Part shown: positions 50,201 through 60,892 of the stretch, piece by piece
Position numbering within the stretch: position 1 is the first letter of the stretch
Layout: every line of letters begins with the position of its first letter
NCBI RefSeq assembly: GCF_022539665.2
Contig: NC_081335.1
Location: 2,542,001 to 2,606,000, forward strand
Origin: Daphnia carinata
Lineage: Eukaryota > Arthropoda > Branchiopoda > Diplostraca > Daphniidae
Length of the DNA: 64,000 bases
Direction of reading: 5' to 3'
Position numbers and translations under genes: made by a program
Notes under the pieces: generated by a model
Database searches by the model: none
Told to the model about the DNA's origin: nothing
Seen by the model: the letters and a program-made list of their open reading frames with translations, nothing else

Positions 50201-52518
50201 GCAACACCATTCGCTGAAACTTTAACCTTTACATGATATTTCCATTAAAATATTCAAAATTGTTTGCGTAGCTGGAGCAGTGGTGGTGGTAATCTGGAAA
50301 CGGGTAGCTACCCACCGACACCACAAGGTTTCTACAATCCACAGTCACCAGACCCAAGCATGGGCCGCGACACGCCGTCCGTTCACAGCGCGACCTCCGA
50401 GACGGTCAACAGCAGGCAAGTCGATGGCCGTTCCACCTACATAATTCTCTAATTAAAAAGCAAAAAAAAAAAAAAAAAAGACCAAGTGTCTACACTTGCC
50501 AATCTCTTCCTGCTCATCCGTAATACCTCGATGGTCAAATCTTAAACTCTTCCTTTTCTTGCTCATTTCCTTCCGGTTTTCTAAGTCTTGTTCGAAAGGT
50601 CTTGTTCTCGTCTTCTTCTTCCTTTCGCTCTTTTTTTGTGGGTGTGATACGCCACGTTTGGCGAAGCCAAAAAAAAACAGTGGGGTTAGAATCTTTTTCG
50701 TCTTGTTCTACTTACGTGGGGGGGGAGGGGTTAGGGTGAGATCGATGCGGTACTCTTCGTAAATTGTTTCTCAATTTGACCTCTCATTTCTTGACTACTT
50801 TGATAAATCATATTCTCTTTTTTTTTTTGTTGGTGTCTCCGTTCAAGTTTTTAAGGTGTCGACTTGACGTCGTTGATCGTTTTATATCAATATTGTTATG
50901 TTATTGTTGCCGTAAAATATTAGCTGATCTAGTAAAGCAGAAACAGGCACAACAAGTTGTCAATCCGGAGGTCTCAGTTCCTATAGGCGTGGCAATTCTC
51001 TGAGGCCATAATGAAAGAATTTCTAATCTTTCTCTCAATTTTATCCCCAGCTTCGCTCTTAATCTTTATCCTGTCGTTTTATCTTGGCAAATCCCCCAAC
51101 TCCCTCTCATACAATTCCGTTGTTGGTTGTGTGTGTTTTCGTAGAAGAAAAATGTCAGAAAAAAAAATATTTACTCGAGTGATCGTAATTCACTTTTCAA
51201 ATCAGTGAGTGGCTGTGATAAAGAGGTAGGCAGGAAACGAGGGATAATCTCAAGCTTTATGAAACGCGCTAGTAATGCTAAAATGGGAAGAGGGAGGCAC
51301 CTGAACAGGTTTCAACGCAAATCTGCGTTAACTCTGGAAACATTTTATCTTTATTTATTTTATTTTTTATGTTAGGGTATTTTTAGTTTTCGAAAATTGC
51401 TCCGGTCGTAAGAAAAAAAAAAGAGAATCGATCTCTCATTGGTCAGGATATTCTAAGTTTGTAAACAGGCTTAGAATTAAAAAAAAAAATTAAATAAAGG
51501 TTATTTCCTTTTTTTAGCTCCTGAATATCTGATTAGAAAAGATTTTTGCGCGATTTTTATTTTTCTTTCTCTCCCAATTTAAATTTAAAACTTTTTCTCG
51601 TTTTACTCGTTGACAACTTCTTGAAGCACACTCTCCACCTACTGATTTCTCTATGAACCCGTGATTTTTTTTTCCCCTTTTCCTTTTTCTCATTACTCCT
51701 TTATTATGAGTGTTGAACGTGTTGGATATTTTACTTTCCCCATGGTGTTGAATGTAAGCGTCTCATATTTACCAAAAAAAAACATGAAAAGAGAAAACAA
51801 AACACACAATACAAAGTGGATGCTATCATCACGGATAGAGACTGGCCGTTCTTTTTCTCTAAACGTATTGTTTTTAACTGTTTTTTAGTTATTTTTTTTT
51901 CTCCTCCTTGTGCTTGACGTTACCAATCGAGCCCTTTTTTCTTAATTTAACGTGGTAAAAGTTTTGTTGAACTAGAAATTTGCAAAAAAAAAAAATGCGA
52001 CACATTTTTTTTTTTTTTTTTTTTTTTTTTTGAAGTTGCTGTGTAACAAAAAAAAACAAGATCCAGTTTCTATCCTGATTTAGCAGTCGCTTATTTATTT
52101 ATTCATTTTTTCTTTCTTTTTTTTCTTTGGAAATTGATCGTGTGTGTGTTGAACTCTTGAACACAGAAAAAAAAGGGCTCGGTTTCTTTATTATTTTAAT
52201 TGATTATTTTTTTTTCCTTCCCCCCCCCCCCCCCCCCCGTTTCGTCGCTTTCTTTTTTCTTCTTCATTTTTATGGTGTTCCCTATTTCGTCACATCTTCT
52301 CGTTCGTGTGTTCCTGTTTTTCTCCCTGGACGGTTTTGTGTGCTTGCCGTGAGTGCAGCTTCTATCCGGCGGCGCAGGCGGGCCAGCCAAACGAGATTTC
52401 CGACTCGTTTCAAGATTTCATGTCGCAAGTGGACGAACTGGACAACTTGGAGGAGTTTCAGATGGACCTGAACACGATGGGAGTTCTGCCGGCTAATATG
52501 GCCCATTTCAAGAGCTAA
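47284..52518 (+). CDS. STAT transcription factor (STAT5/STAT92E type)
   Basis: Fourteen exons (47284-47411, 47476-47632, 47697-47786, 47880-48164, 48234-48407, 48491-48654, 48718-48832, 48891-49039, 49112-49235, 49301-49707, 49776-49900, 49973-50186, 50272-50415, 52359-52518) encode 811 residues. It is the JAK-activated factor that dimerises and enters the nucleus. Domains are the N-terminal dimerisation domain (1-125), coiled coil (about 135-310), DNA-binding domain (320-480), linker, and SH2 domain (about 575-690) with the phosphate-binding Arg in FMLRFSDSE near 624. The activating tyrosine in NGYVKP is near 700 and resembles the STAT5 site. The last exon encodes an acidic, Leu-rich transactivation tail. 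The last intron has a GC donor (AG then GCAAGT) and is 1943 bases long. Reading through it would end the protein after about 15 further residues, at 50452. The first exon is preceded by a 5' UTR acceptor. Confidence 0.93.
52005..52031 (+). repeat. poly-T run
   Basis: Twenty-seven T residues inside the last STAT intron. Confidence 0.9.
52220..52238 (+). repeat. poly-C run
   Basis: Nineteen C residues about 120 bases before the last STAT exon. Length may be affected by sequencing or assembly. Confidence 0.85.
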
Positions 52519-54612
52519 ATCAAAGGGTTACCTTCCCAAAACCACCACCCCCCCCCTTCCCCGGTATTCCGAAAGAGGAAAGTCTACGTGAAGAAAAAGA
52601 AAACCAAAAGGAGAAACAGGAAAATATTTTCTCTACCAAAGGAATAAGAGCAACCACACACAGAAGTCGTACGCCACACCAAAGTTCAAACTAAGACAAA
52701 GAGAGGGCAAAAAAAAAAAATGAAAATTTTTTCGGAACCGGTTGGGTTCCATGTGAGGTAGGTCACATAAAAGTGCGTGAGTTTTTTTTTTTTCTTACTT
52801 TATTTTTTAAATGGGAATGATTTTTTTGTTTACTTTTATTGTGCTATTTACGCACGAAAAAGAAAAACTGTCATGTTTTCATCGTCGTCAAGTTTGTTTC
52901 AAAATCACGTCTTTTCAAAAAAGCGTCGAGTTTTTTGCTCACGCGTGCCTTTTACAATTCAAGCACATGGTACAATCACGTAGACCGCTTAGCAGCAACG
53001 CAATGTTTATAGTTGCCGCTCATTTGAAACATTATTTTGCCTTCTATTTTGTTGTTATTGCAGCTGTTGTGAGCATTCGCACGGCTATTACGTTGACATA
53101 TGATCAAACTTTCCCTCACCCTCTCTTTTTTGTGTCTTACTTCATTTTTAGAGAGAGAAAAAAAAATGTTTTCGTAAGAGGGAACGTGGATCGCTTACCA
53201 CGGCATCTTCTCTTTTGCCTCTTGCAATAAGAATTTGGCTTTCAGACCTTACATGGATAGGATCCGTGTGCGTTCAATCACTTTTAAAAATTACCTTTGA
53301 GTGACTTTAAAAAAAAATATAGTTTTTCAATTCATATTTTGTGCATTGCTCAAGTTGTCGGTTTTCGTCTACAATGAAATAGAAAAAAAAAATCTTGTTC
53401 CCCATTCTCCCATAATCCTTGCAACGAATCAAACGAAGTGGAGGGATCGCATTAAAGCACGTTAAGAACCGCACCCTATACAGTGGTGTGTTTGGAGCCT
53501 TATCTTTTATTATTAAATTTTTTTTATTTGATGATGTATTCACCCATTTTTTAATTATTTTGATGGTTTTTTGTGTGATGTCAAATTAGAAAAAAAAAAA
53601 ACAACTTTCACCTACCTTATTATACTACTTATAAACTCCCTTGACTTAGAAATAAACTGGCGTGCGGCAATTGATTCATTCGTCATTATTTACTCACTTT
53701 CAAACGTCTATTTTGTTATCTATATAATTAATTCATATAATGAGGAAGACTGACAGTAGACCCGAATTTATTTATATTGTTTAAACTTTTAATTTCATTG
53801 TTTCCTGGAAGTTGTCCAATGTTTTCTTCTGGCATTTCTTTTGTCTTAACTGGCTCTCGAGCATGTTTTCCGAACGCACCCTCAATGCCAACATACACTA
53901 TACCTGCGAGCAATCAACCTTGCAAACTGCTTTCAGCTGTCAAAATGCTTCCCCTTCATTTGGATGAGAGGACGCCGTACTTAGCCTTTTGTTTATTCCT
54001 CTTTTTTGTTGTTGTTATTTCTTCTACAACGGTTAGCACAGATGACAAGTTGACAACTAGTCTTTTTCTTGACGTGGAAGTTGCCGCCAGGCTGCTGTTT
54101 TTCAGTCTGCAGAATTCAATTCGTGAAAGGTAAACATTAAGCTTTGAATGACAGCTGGATTATTTTTTGCCCGTTCTATTTGTTTCCCAGGAAAATCGAG
54201 AGTCAGATGAGTATGTGGAAAACTTTCTCTAGCAATTTGGGTAATTTTCAGTCTAATCAGTGTACTGTGCCAGCCAGCTATTTTCTACTGCTTCAGGGGG
54301 AAAACTTTTTCTTTCCAACGTCCTATCTGCTATACATAGCAGGGACGTTGTACGCCAATTTGTCATCGGGATTGGGTGGCTGAAGTTGATATCCTTTTTT
54401 CCTTGCATATTAATTAAACAGGAGTCAAATCAAGTTCGAATCGGCATTGAAAAGAAAAAAAAAATTACGGTAACATACCGAAAGTTCTTGTTACAGAAAT
54501 TCAACTTGGGCTGACGATTTATCCTTGGGGAATGAGCGACATTAAAATCTGGAAGAATACCTACCATTTTCATTAAGTATGCCCTTCAGTTCATGTTTGC
54601 TTCAACTATTTT
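52519..54612. other. STAT 3' UTR and intergenic region
   Basis: Very A/T-rich and full of homopolymers. Short frames, such as 53777-54133 plus with one hydrophobic stretch, lack splice or domain support. On the minus strand, open stretches at about 54265-54387 and 54480-54550 are bordered by splice-like signals and could be further exons of the next gene, but the joins do not keep phase. Confidence 0.35.
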
Positions 54613-55079
54613 TTACCATTTCCAAGCAAGGAATGCCACTCCTCCGTTGGGTTGGTATTTCTCCTCGTGTAATTGTCCCGTTGGGTATACTTTTTCAATT
54701 AAGTTTATTCGATTAGTGTTTTTCTTTAAACTGTACAGAGCTTTTAAAAAACGATCTGACCTGAGCATTACTTTTTCATATTCGGCAATCCGACGTTCAC
54801 TTTGACCACTTAGTTCATTTAGTTCGATGAAAAGATCTCGATTTTCAACAGTTCCACCAAGTAAACCATTAAAAACTGTCAGATATGACCATGTTTCAGA
54901 CACTGCCACATTTTCCATATTCCTGAATACCAATCAAAGAATTGATACAACTGATGATTGCCGTAATGTGAACGTGAATGCTAGGTATAAATCGGTGGTT
55001 ACCTGAGTGAAAGCTGGGTCCAAACAGAAGCAATGCAGCAAAACAAGGGGAACACTTTGAAGAGCTTAGAAAACGTCAT
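54613..55079 (-). CDS. predicted small secreted protein of unknown function
   Basis: Two exons on the minus strand, 55079-55003 and 54922-54613, join in phase 2 through a GTAACC donor and a TATTCAG acceptor. The product is 128 residues. It opens with a signal peptide (MTFSKLFKVFPLFCCIASV). The mature part is mostly helical and rich in Glu, Leu and Arg (ENRDLFIELNELSGQSERR) with no cysteine. I do not recognise it. The N-terminal domain of prolyl 4-hydroxylase alpha subunits is a very weak alternative. TATAAAT on the minus strand at 55141-55135 lies 56 bases before the ATG, which supports a real promoter and start. The reading could continue into more exons to the left instead of stopping at 54613. 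Confidence 0.5.
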
Positions 55080-55134
55080 GTTGTCGTCGAAATACCTTTT
55101 GCCAACATGTGCCATGCTTTGAGCTTGCTCATAG

Positions 55135-55141
55135 ATTTATA
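55135..55141 (-). promoter_or_regulatory. TATA box of the small secreted gene
   Basis: TATAAAT on the minus strand 56 bases before the ATG at 55079. A second TATATAG lies at 55164-55158. Confidence 0.45.
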
Positions 55142-55842
55142 ATGCCAGGAGGAAGCTCTATATAAATCATCGGTAAAAACAAGTAAAACCCATTGACCTC
55201 GTGGTAGTACCTCTCCAAAACTGTGTTCTAAACCAATATCACAGTATCTGTACTAAATTCCAAGATCCAAACTCCCAAATTAGGCGTTGGTCGCCATTTT
55301 TTTATTCGCTCAAGTGTGTTAACGGTAACCCACTTTTGAATCATAATCACCAAGTTTTTTCCCACCTAAATGGACTGACATATCTAATTATTTTGACATG
55401 CCATGGCTATCGTGTGGTTATGCAATATAATTGTAAGCTGGTATAAATGACTGGCAGCCCTCTTCTACCAAACTTGTCCAAGCAACTATGTAGTATCTAC
55501 CACGTTATTGTCACTGGTTTGCGTTTTGGCAGTATGTTTAATTTTTTTAGTTTTGTGTGACAGATTTTTAAAACATTTTGGTTTAAGTTTAAAAAAGAAC
55601 TTCCATTAATTTTCTACGAAATGCTAAATCTATTTGGCATTTCTATTCCAAAATCCAAAGATGCTTTGTTTTATAATTTAAGAATCGCTGTCGAAATAAT
55701 TAGGTATGGCAACACAGAAAAATGTTGGACAAATTTTGTGTAATCAGCTGGCAGAACAGCGATAATTATACAATTACCAAAAAGGAAAGATAGAAAACAA
55801 GGCCGTTAAAAATCAGTATTGAAATTTTACATTATTTAGTGT
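55142..55842. other. intergenic region
   Basis: No gene seen. It separates the small secreted gene from the 3' end of the FEM1-like gene, which is on the same strand. Confidence 0.4.
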
Positions 55843-58146
55843 TTAATGACGGTGGACAAATGAATAGAAAGGAGCTGGAATTTCCTCGGTGACAAATCGA
55901 ATTTCCTTGGTGTCCAATGAAATTTCCTTTGTGTCAGATGGAATTTCCTCTGTGTCAGATGGAGTTTCCTCGGTGTCAGATGGAATTTTCTCGGTGTCAG
56001 ATGGAATTTCCTCGGTGTAAGATCGAGTTTCCTCGGTGTAAGATCGAGTTTCCTCGTTGTCAAAAGAAATTCCCCAGGTGTAAAATGGACGGCGCTCGGT
56101 GTCAATTTGATTTTGGCGTAGGACTTGTGCTGCCAAGCAACTCAGTGGCAAGACCGTGTGGATCAAAGCTTGAAGGCGAGGATCGGGCGTTCCAGCAAGG
56201 ATGAGTTCGCTGTGCCATTGCTTGCAGTGCATCAATGGTGTTCTCCTTCTCTTGTCAGCTTGATCAATATGTCCTCTGTGTTCCATCATCACTTGAACTT
56301 GGTCAAAATCTTTGGAATACATGGCCAGCCAATGAAGAGGTGTTGATCCCTCGTCATCAGTGGCATTAGGATCAGCCCCAAGTTCCAAGAACAACCTGAT
56401 TACAGCAATCTTCAACTGCTTAGAGGGTGTTTCCATAACTTCTTCCTCTTCCTCTTCATCTTCATTTTCAAAATCAACCACGCGGAAATCATAGTCGTTG
56501 TCAGGACCGTTATCATTACCGCGGTGGCCACATGTAGGACATCCACTAACAGATCCATCAGTTTCGATATCATCATCACCACATGAAGAAGAATCGCTAT
56601 CATCATCGTCGTGGCGATCATCTTCATCATCGTGGCGATCATCTTCATCGTCATGGCGATCATCTTCATCGTCGCTGTCATCGTTATCGTAGCTGTAATC
56701 TTCATCAGTGTTATAATAGTCATATTTGCTCTCATCTTCATCGGTTTCATAGTTCCAAATGTGAGGTCTGCTTCGATTTTGATGTGGATCTTCACAACGG
56801 CAAATCATGTGCAAGAGATTTTGGCGATCCAAACCCCATCTATGGTCGTTACGAATGAAACTGTAGAGACAACGTTTAAATTGGTGACTTTCGTGAGCAT
56901 CTAACTGTGGAAGCATCTCGACAATTAACAAGACCATCTTCAAGATGTTACATGCTATATCGTACGATGTTCTGCTACACCTAAAGTCATCTTGTAGCTT
57001 AGTTGTAACTAAGTCACTAGCAAACTTGAAAGCAATCATCAGATTGGCGAACGTAAATTCTCTTCGATTTTCCGCTGGCCTGTCACGCAATTTCTTGAAA
57101 CTTTTCGTCATAAAACCAAGTACGTCGCTGGCAGTAGCAGAAGCATCGACATCCTCCCATTGATGTTGTTGAAAATATTCGAGGAAGAGTAGCCCAATAC
57201 AGATGACACGATCGTGCTCTTCAGCGTTATGACACATGCCAACATACTGGTAGAAGTGTGCAAGATTAAGCAGATTCGCCCCGGGACTAATGCTTTGCAT
57301 AATTCGCTGGGCAACCAGAACGTGCTGAGTACAGAGCTGAAGGTCTGATGCGCTGATTTGTTCCAATTGTTCCAATGTGGTAAATTCAGTCGCAAAGCCC
57401 ATGGCCCTACGAGCAACGTCAGACGCAAATGGGACCTGAGGTTTGGGTATAACCTGCCAGCCGTCAGTGGTCGCATTTCGAAGATTCATGGCTTCTTTCC
57501 AGCAGAGCAGCCCGAGCTCTCGTGCTCCTTCAAAGTCGTAAAAGCAGAGGTAGGTAGCTCCCAATAGTTCCAATATGTTTATCTTTTGATGTCGATCGTT
57601 GGTGCTATCCATGATGGAACTAATCAAATTCAACGTTTGTCCAGATTTCAACTCAGTCTCTATCAGGTCGTTGACTATATCGACATGGCCGCAAAGAATG
57701 GCTACGAACAATGGTGGAACTTGCGGATATTCGACACCTTTCCACGTAAATCGCCCATGCTGACTAGCAGGTACTTGAAGTTCTTGTAGTAAAAATTTGA
57801 CCATCCTCTTTTTTCCTCGGCGAGTTGCCACTAGTAGAGGTGTCTCTCCATGTTCGTTGTAAGATTTGGCTAATTCGGCCGTTACCTCTGATCCATAAGT
57901 ATCGAAGATCATAACGTTTAATTTCCTTCTTGAGCCTTGGCTTACTGCTTCAAAAAATGCTTCACAATCTGAGTAGGTTATGGATTGCGTATCCCATCCA
58001 TTATGCACTGGGGGAGAGGAATCAGCAGTTTCCGGGACTCGACGCCAGACTTTTCGCCAAACTTTACGCATACCACGGTGTGTTGCTTGCCAAACTCTTC
58101 GCAACATGTATCGCCATACTAAACGCACTGGTGCTGGAGAATCCAT
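55843..58146 (-). CDS. FEM1-like ankyrin-repeat protein, intronless
   Basis: One uninterrupted frame of 767 residues on the minus strand. FEM1 proteins are substrate receptors of CUL2 ubiquitin ligases that bind C-terminal degrons. The basic N terminus is Trp/Arg-rich. Ankyrin repeats begin at about 93 (NEHGETPLLVATRRG) and continue through PPLFVAILCGHVDIV. The family word LELLGATYLC opens a helical middle region (about 195-460). A late ankyrin pair has LFLELGADPNATDDEG and STPLHWLAMY. PLSCLAAQVLRQNQID matches the C-terminal FEM1 segment SLKCLAARAV that carries the BC-box-like contact to elongin. Two insertions are unusual: an acidic Asp/His/Arg heptad repeat near 490-520, and a C-terminal Glu-Thr-Pro heptad repeat at about 690-755. 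The lack of introns beside intron-rich neighbours suggests a retroposed family member. Mature FEM1 proteins are about 620-650 residues. Confidence 0.8.
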   Translation of the reverse strand: MDSPAPVRLVWRYMLRRVWQATHRGMRKVWRKVWRRVPETADSSPPVHNGWDTQSITYSDCEAFFEAVSQGSRRKLNVMIFDTYGSEVTAELAKSYNEHGETPLLVATRRGKKRMVKFLLQELQVPASQHGRFTWKGVEYPQVPPLFVAILCGHVDIVNDLIETELKSGQTLNLISSIMDSTNDRHQKINILELLGATYLCFYDFEGARELGLLCWKEAMNLRNATTDGWQVIPKPQVPFASDVARRAMGFATEFTTLEQLEQISASDLQLCTQHVLVAQRIMQSISPGANLLNLAHFYQYVGMCHNAEEHDRVICIGLLFLEYFQQHQWEDVDASATASDVLGFMTKSFKKLRDRPAENRREFTFANLMIAFKFASDLVTTKLQDDFRCSRTSYDIACNILKMVLLIVEMLPQLDAHESHQFKRCLYSFIRNDHRWGLDRQNLLHMICRCEDPHQNRSRPHIWNYETDEDESKYDYYNTDEDYSYDNDDSDDEDDRHDDEDDRHDDEDDRHDDDDSDSSSCGDDDIETDGSVSGCPTCGHRGNDNGPDNDYDFRVVDFENEDEEEEEEVMETPSKQLKIAVIRLFLELGADPNATDDEGSTPLHWLAMYSKDFDQVQVMMEHRGHIDQADKRRRTPLMHCKQWHSELILAGTPDPRLQALIHTVLPLSCLAAQVLRQNQIDTERRPFYTWGISFDNEETRSYTEETRSYTEEIPSDTEKIPSDTEETPSDTEEIPSDTKEISLDTKEIRFVTEEIPAPFYSFVHRH
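55875..56075 (-). repeat. 21-bp coding minisatellite, C-terminal heptad repeats
   Basis: About nine imperfect copies of a 21-base unit, reading on the minus strand as variants of the heptad SDTEEIP (SYTEETR, SDTEKIP, SDTKEIS). Copies differ by one or two bases. Confidence 0.85.
56598..56680 (-). repeat. 21-bp coding minisatellite, acidic heptad repeats
   Basis: Three to four copies of a 21-base unit coding DDEDDRH on the minus strand, followed by a longer Asp/Ser-rich stretch. The period equals that of the C-terminal repeat but the sequence is unrelated. Confidence 0.85.
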
Positions 58147-60892
58147 TTTGTTTAACAGGTAAAGAGTGGTGATATCGAAAGATCGAAAGACTTATGTGAT
58201 GGCATTTCTTCCAGTGCTTATCAGTCTCCCATTTGCCCTCCCATGCATTTCATATTGGGATTGCCACAGAATTCCGAATATACCATTGAAACGTTTCAAT
58301 TAACCAACCCATGTGTTGTTGTTATGGTTGCATAAAAATGATTTGCTTATTGTTCAGTTGTTTTTATTTACACAATAATTGTGCCGTATTTTTAATTTTG
58401 TTTTTTGTTTTGTTTTATTTGCAGGTATTATCTTCTTTGGTAGTGCGCTATTTGGCCACCAGAGTGCCACATGGCCATTACGTAATGTCTGCATTATGTC
58501 ACTTCTGCAGTTGGAATTGTGATTCCGGAAGAACTATATGGCAGCATACCACCAAAGTGTAACAACTATTGCTGAGACCAATTCATCTTAGAGATTCTTC
58601 AAGTATTCATGTAAGTCATCCATTCAATTGATTTTCATTAGCATGGCCAACGATCCTCACAGATCGATTTGTTTTTGCGTCGACTGGTAGACCTAGTCTA
58701 TCTCTCGATCGTTACCTGCTGGTACCTTCTGGTTGGTGTTTCTTTTTTTTATTGTCAAGGCTTGTTGCGAAAATGTCATGTACATTAGAGTGTAAGGGAT
58801 GGAGGAATCAGCACATTTAGGGTGATGTCAAAGCCCATTTCTTGTTCTCATTATCGTCTCTGCAACGGTGTTGCATCATCTTTGGGGGGGAGGGGGTGAA
58901 AGGCTTTCTTCAAGGCATTTTGACTTTGCTGCTACGTTCGTGAGCTTTACTTCGCGTCCAACCTAACAGGTGTGATATTTTTTTGGCTGTCTTCTAAAGC
59001 CATAATCTGACGTAGCCATTTATGTCATGGTTGCTTTGCGTGCAATCGACAAGTCAATCGGCGGTTTTGAATATTCTGCTCTGAATCAGTATTGGTTCTC
59101 CTTTTGTCTTTTTTTTTGTCACAAAGTTAACAGACAACAGGTTGGCATTAGATTCGTAGTGATTCCTTCTACACCGTTATGCATTTCCAACGAGATTTGC
59201 AAATCGTGTTGACAGGATTTCTGGTAATCAGGTCATACTTTCTTTTTACTGTATCGAGGATTCTCAGAAAATCCGTAGTTAGTTTTCTGGGTATTCTTTT
59301 GTTAAAATTCCCCTAGCTTCAACTGATTTCTGATTTCATTTCTGTTTGCTAACGTTGTCTGGCTAGCTCAAACCAACATAACTGGTTCGCATAGCACTTG
59401 CGCCATTGTTCATTGTCCAAATTGGCCAGATAAGAACCCTTGTTGGAATTAAGATGAATTGGATGCCATTTGTTTTCAAACGGATATCACAGCTGCAATG
59501 CTTTTCTATCCATTAAAAACTGGAGTGCAATGAAACTAGTCGATTTATCTTTGCGGACCAAAAGAAACCTGTTTTTAAAACAACTTCTTTTGCTTCACGC
59601 GTCTGTAATTCTTGCGAAAACGATAAAAAGCTGTTGAAGAAGTTTTGCATTCAGCATGATGGTTAACTTTGCTGTAACTAACTCATTTGACGTCATTCTT
59701 ACTTGTTGCCTAGCTAAAATAACAAAGAGAAAGAGTTTCTCTTTTAAGTGTTGCCTATTTTTGAATTTGTTTTCAATGCAATTAGCTGATTTTTGGAACT
59801 ATTTCTCTATGCACCGAGTTGTTTGATAATGGCATAACTTTTTGGGAGCCAGTGTATTTACTTTCTACAAGCTTTTTTAACGAGCTTCAAATCACAAATG
59901 GGAGAAAAGCTTAACTTTTCGTATTCATAACCCCAGGTTGTGCTTTATCTAGACTCGGAGAACTTAAGTTAAAGGCAACTTTTGGGGTTTTTGATGCTGA
60001 TTGGTAGCCCGTCGCTCTTTGATCAACGGCAATAAAGCCATAAAGAAATTTTGTTTTCACTGCTGCACGCTCTGAGGCTTCTTTTTTTTTTGCACGTATC
60101 TCTTGTCTTCAAATGAAATGTTGCAATAATCGTTGCTTTTATGTGCCAAGACGGAATCAAGCCCATTTCAAAATTCACTTTTGCAAAAATTGGCTAGGCA
60201 AATTGATAGAAATTGTTTCTTTTGCTTATTCACTTTCAAGCACGTTTATGGCACTCTTTTTTGCGTGATAAATCGAGCTTATCTTATTAGGAATGTAATT
60301 CGTCACCGAACAGTCACAACCTTTTTTGAACATAAATTCCGATCCAGCTGGGGGGCCATTTCTAGAATTATTTTTTTGCTGCTAACCTGCATGTTTCCTT
60401 CACCTGCCATTACATTCACTTGTGTTCTAAAACTGCTTTTAAATGCAATTTAGCAGCTCAAAGTGATTTAACCTTTTTTTTGTCAGCGTAATTAATCGTA
60501 TGTCTGACGAATTCGCTTTTGTGGCACTGACGTTAATGTTTTGCAACCATATTTGGATGGCAATTTTTTTTCAAACTTGTATAAGATTACAAAAAAAAAT
60601 CAGCTTAGTTGGTCCAAGGGAAGGGCGGCCACAGTTAAATTCTTTTATACCTTTTTTTGTATCAGCTTTGTGCGCCGTAATCACCAAGTTATTTTTTCTA
60701 ACCCGTTTTTTAAGTCTCTTTAACTTTTCCGTAATGTAGAACTCTAGTTGGTAACAGGACGATTCGGATGGAAACAAGTATCGTTTTTTTTTATTGAAAG
60801 AATCCTTTTGCTTCTTGTGCGATTTTTATGTTTATTGGATACCTTCTTTAAGATAAATATGCAGGTCAACCTGCCCTGCTAGATGTAAGATT
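58147..60892. other. long intergenic region
   Basis: About 2.7 kb with no coding exon, tRNA or repeat family that I can support. Plus-strand frames of 60 to 106 codons (such as 60133-60453) contain many Phe and Cys codons from T-rich sequence and have no domain. Part is the upstream region of the FEM1-like gene and the 3' flank of the ACE gene. Confidence 0.4.

Larger units (their letters stand above)
50416..52358 (+). other. last intron of the STAT gene, GC-AG type
   Basis: The donor AG then GCAAGT fits the strong consensus of GC introns, and the acceptor is GAGTGCAG. Phase 2 is kept and the downstream exon reads as a natural STAT C terminus. The intron is far longer than most here and holds homopolymer runs, including T27 (52005-52031) and C19 (52220-52238). 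A coding-like cassette lies at 50923-51001. Confidence 0.75.

Noticed and set aside
53777-54133. Plus-strand frame of 118 codons with one hydrophobic stretch
   Set aside because: No splice sites, signal or family likeness, and it sits in A/T-rich sequence beyond the STAT gene.
54720-54760. A 30-base intron in the small secreted minus-strand gene
   Set aside because: It is too short for splicing and the frame reads straight through it.
55836-56204. Repetitive open frames (RKFHLTP type on minus, CQMEFP type on plus) at the FEM1-like 3' end
   Set aside because: They are other-frame readings of the 21-bp minisatellite. The FEM1 frame has homology over its entire length.
55875-56680. Possible CRISPR-like array from regular 21-base repeats
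   Set aside because: The repeats are adjacent without spacers and lie within a coding frame in an animal gene.
60133-60453. 106-codon plus-strand frame in the long gap
   Set aside because: Cys- and Phe-rich because of T-rich sequence; no start context, domain or splice support.
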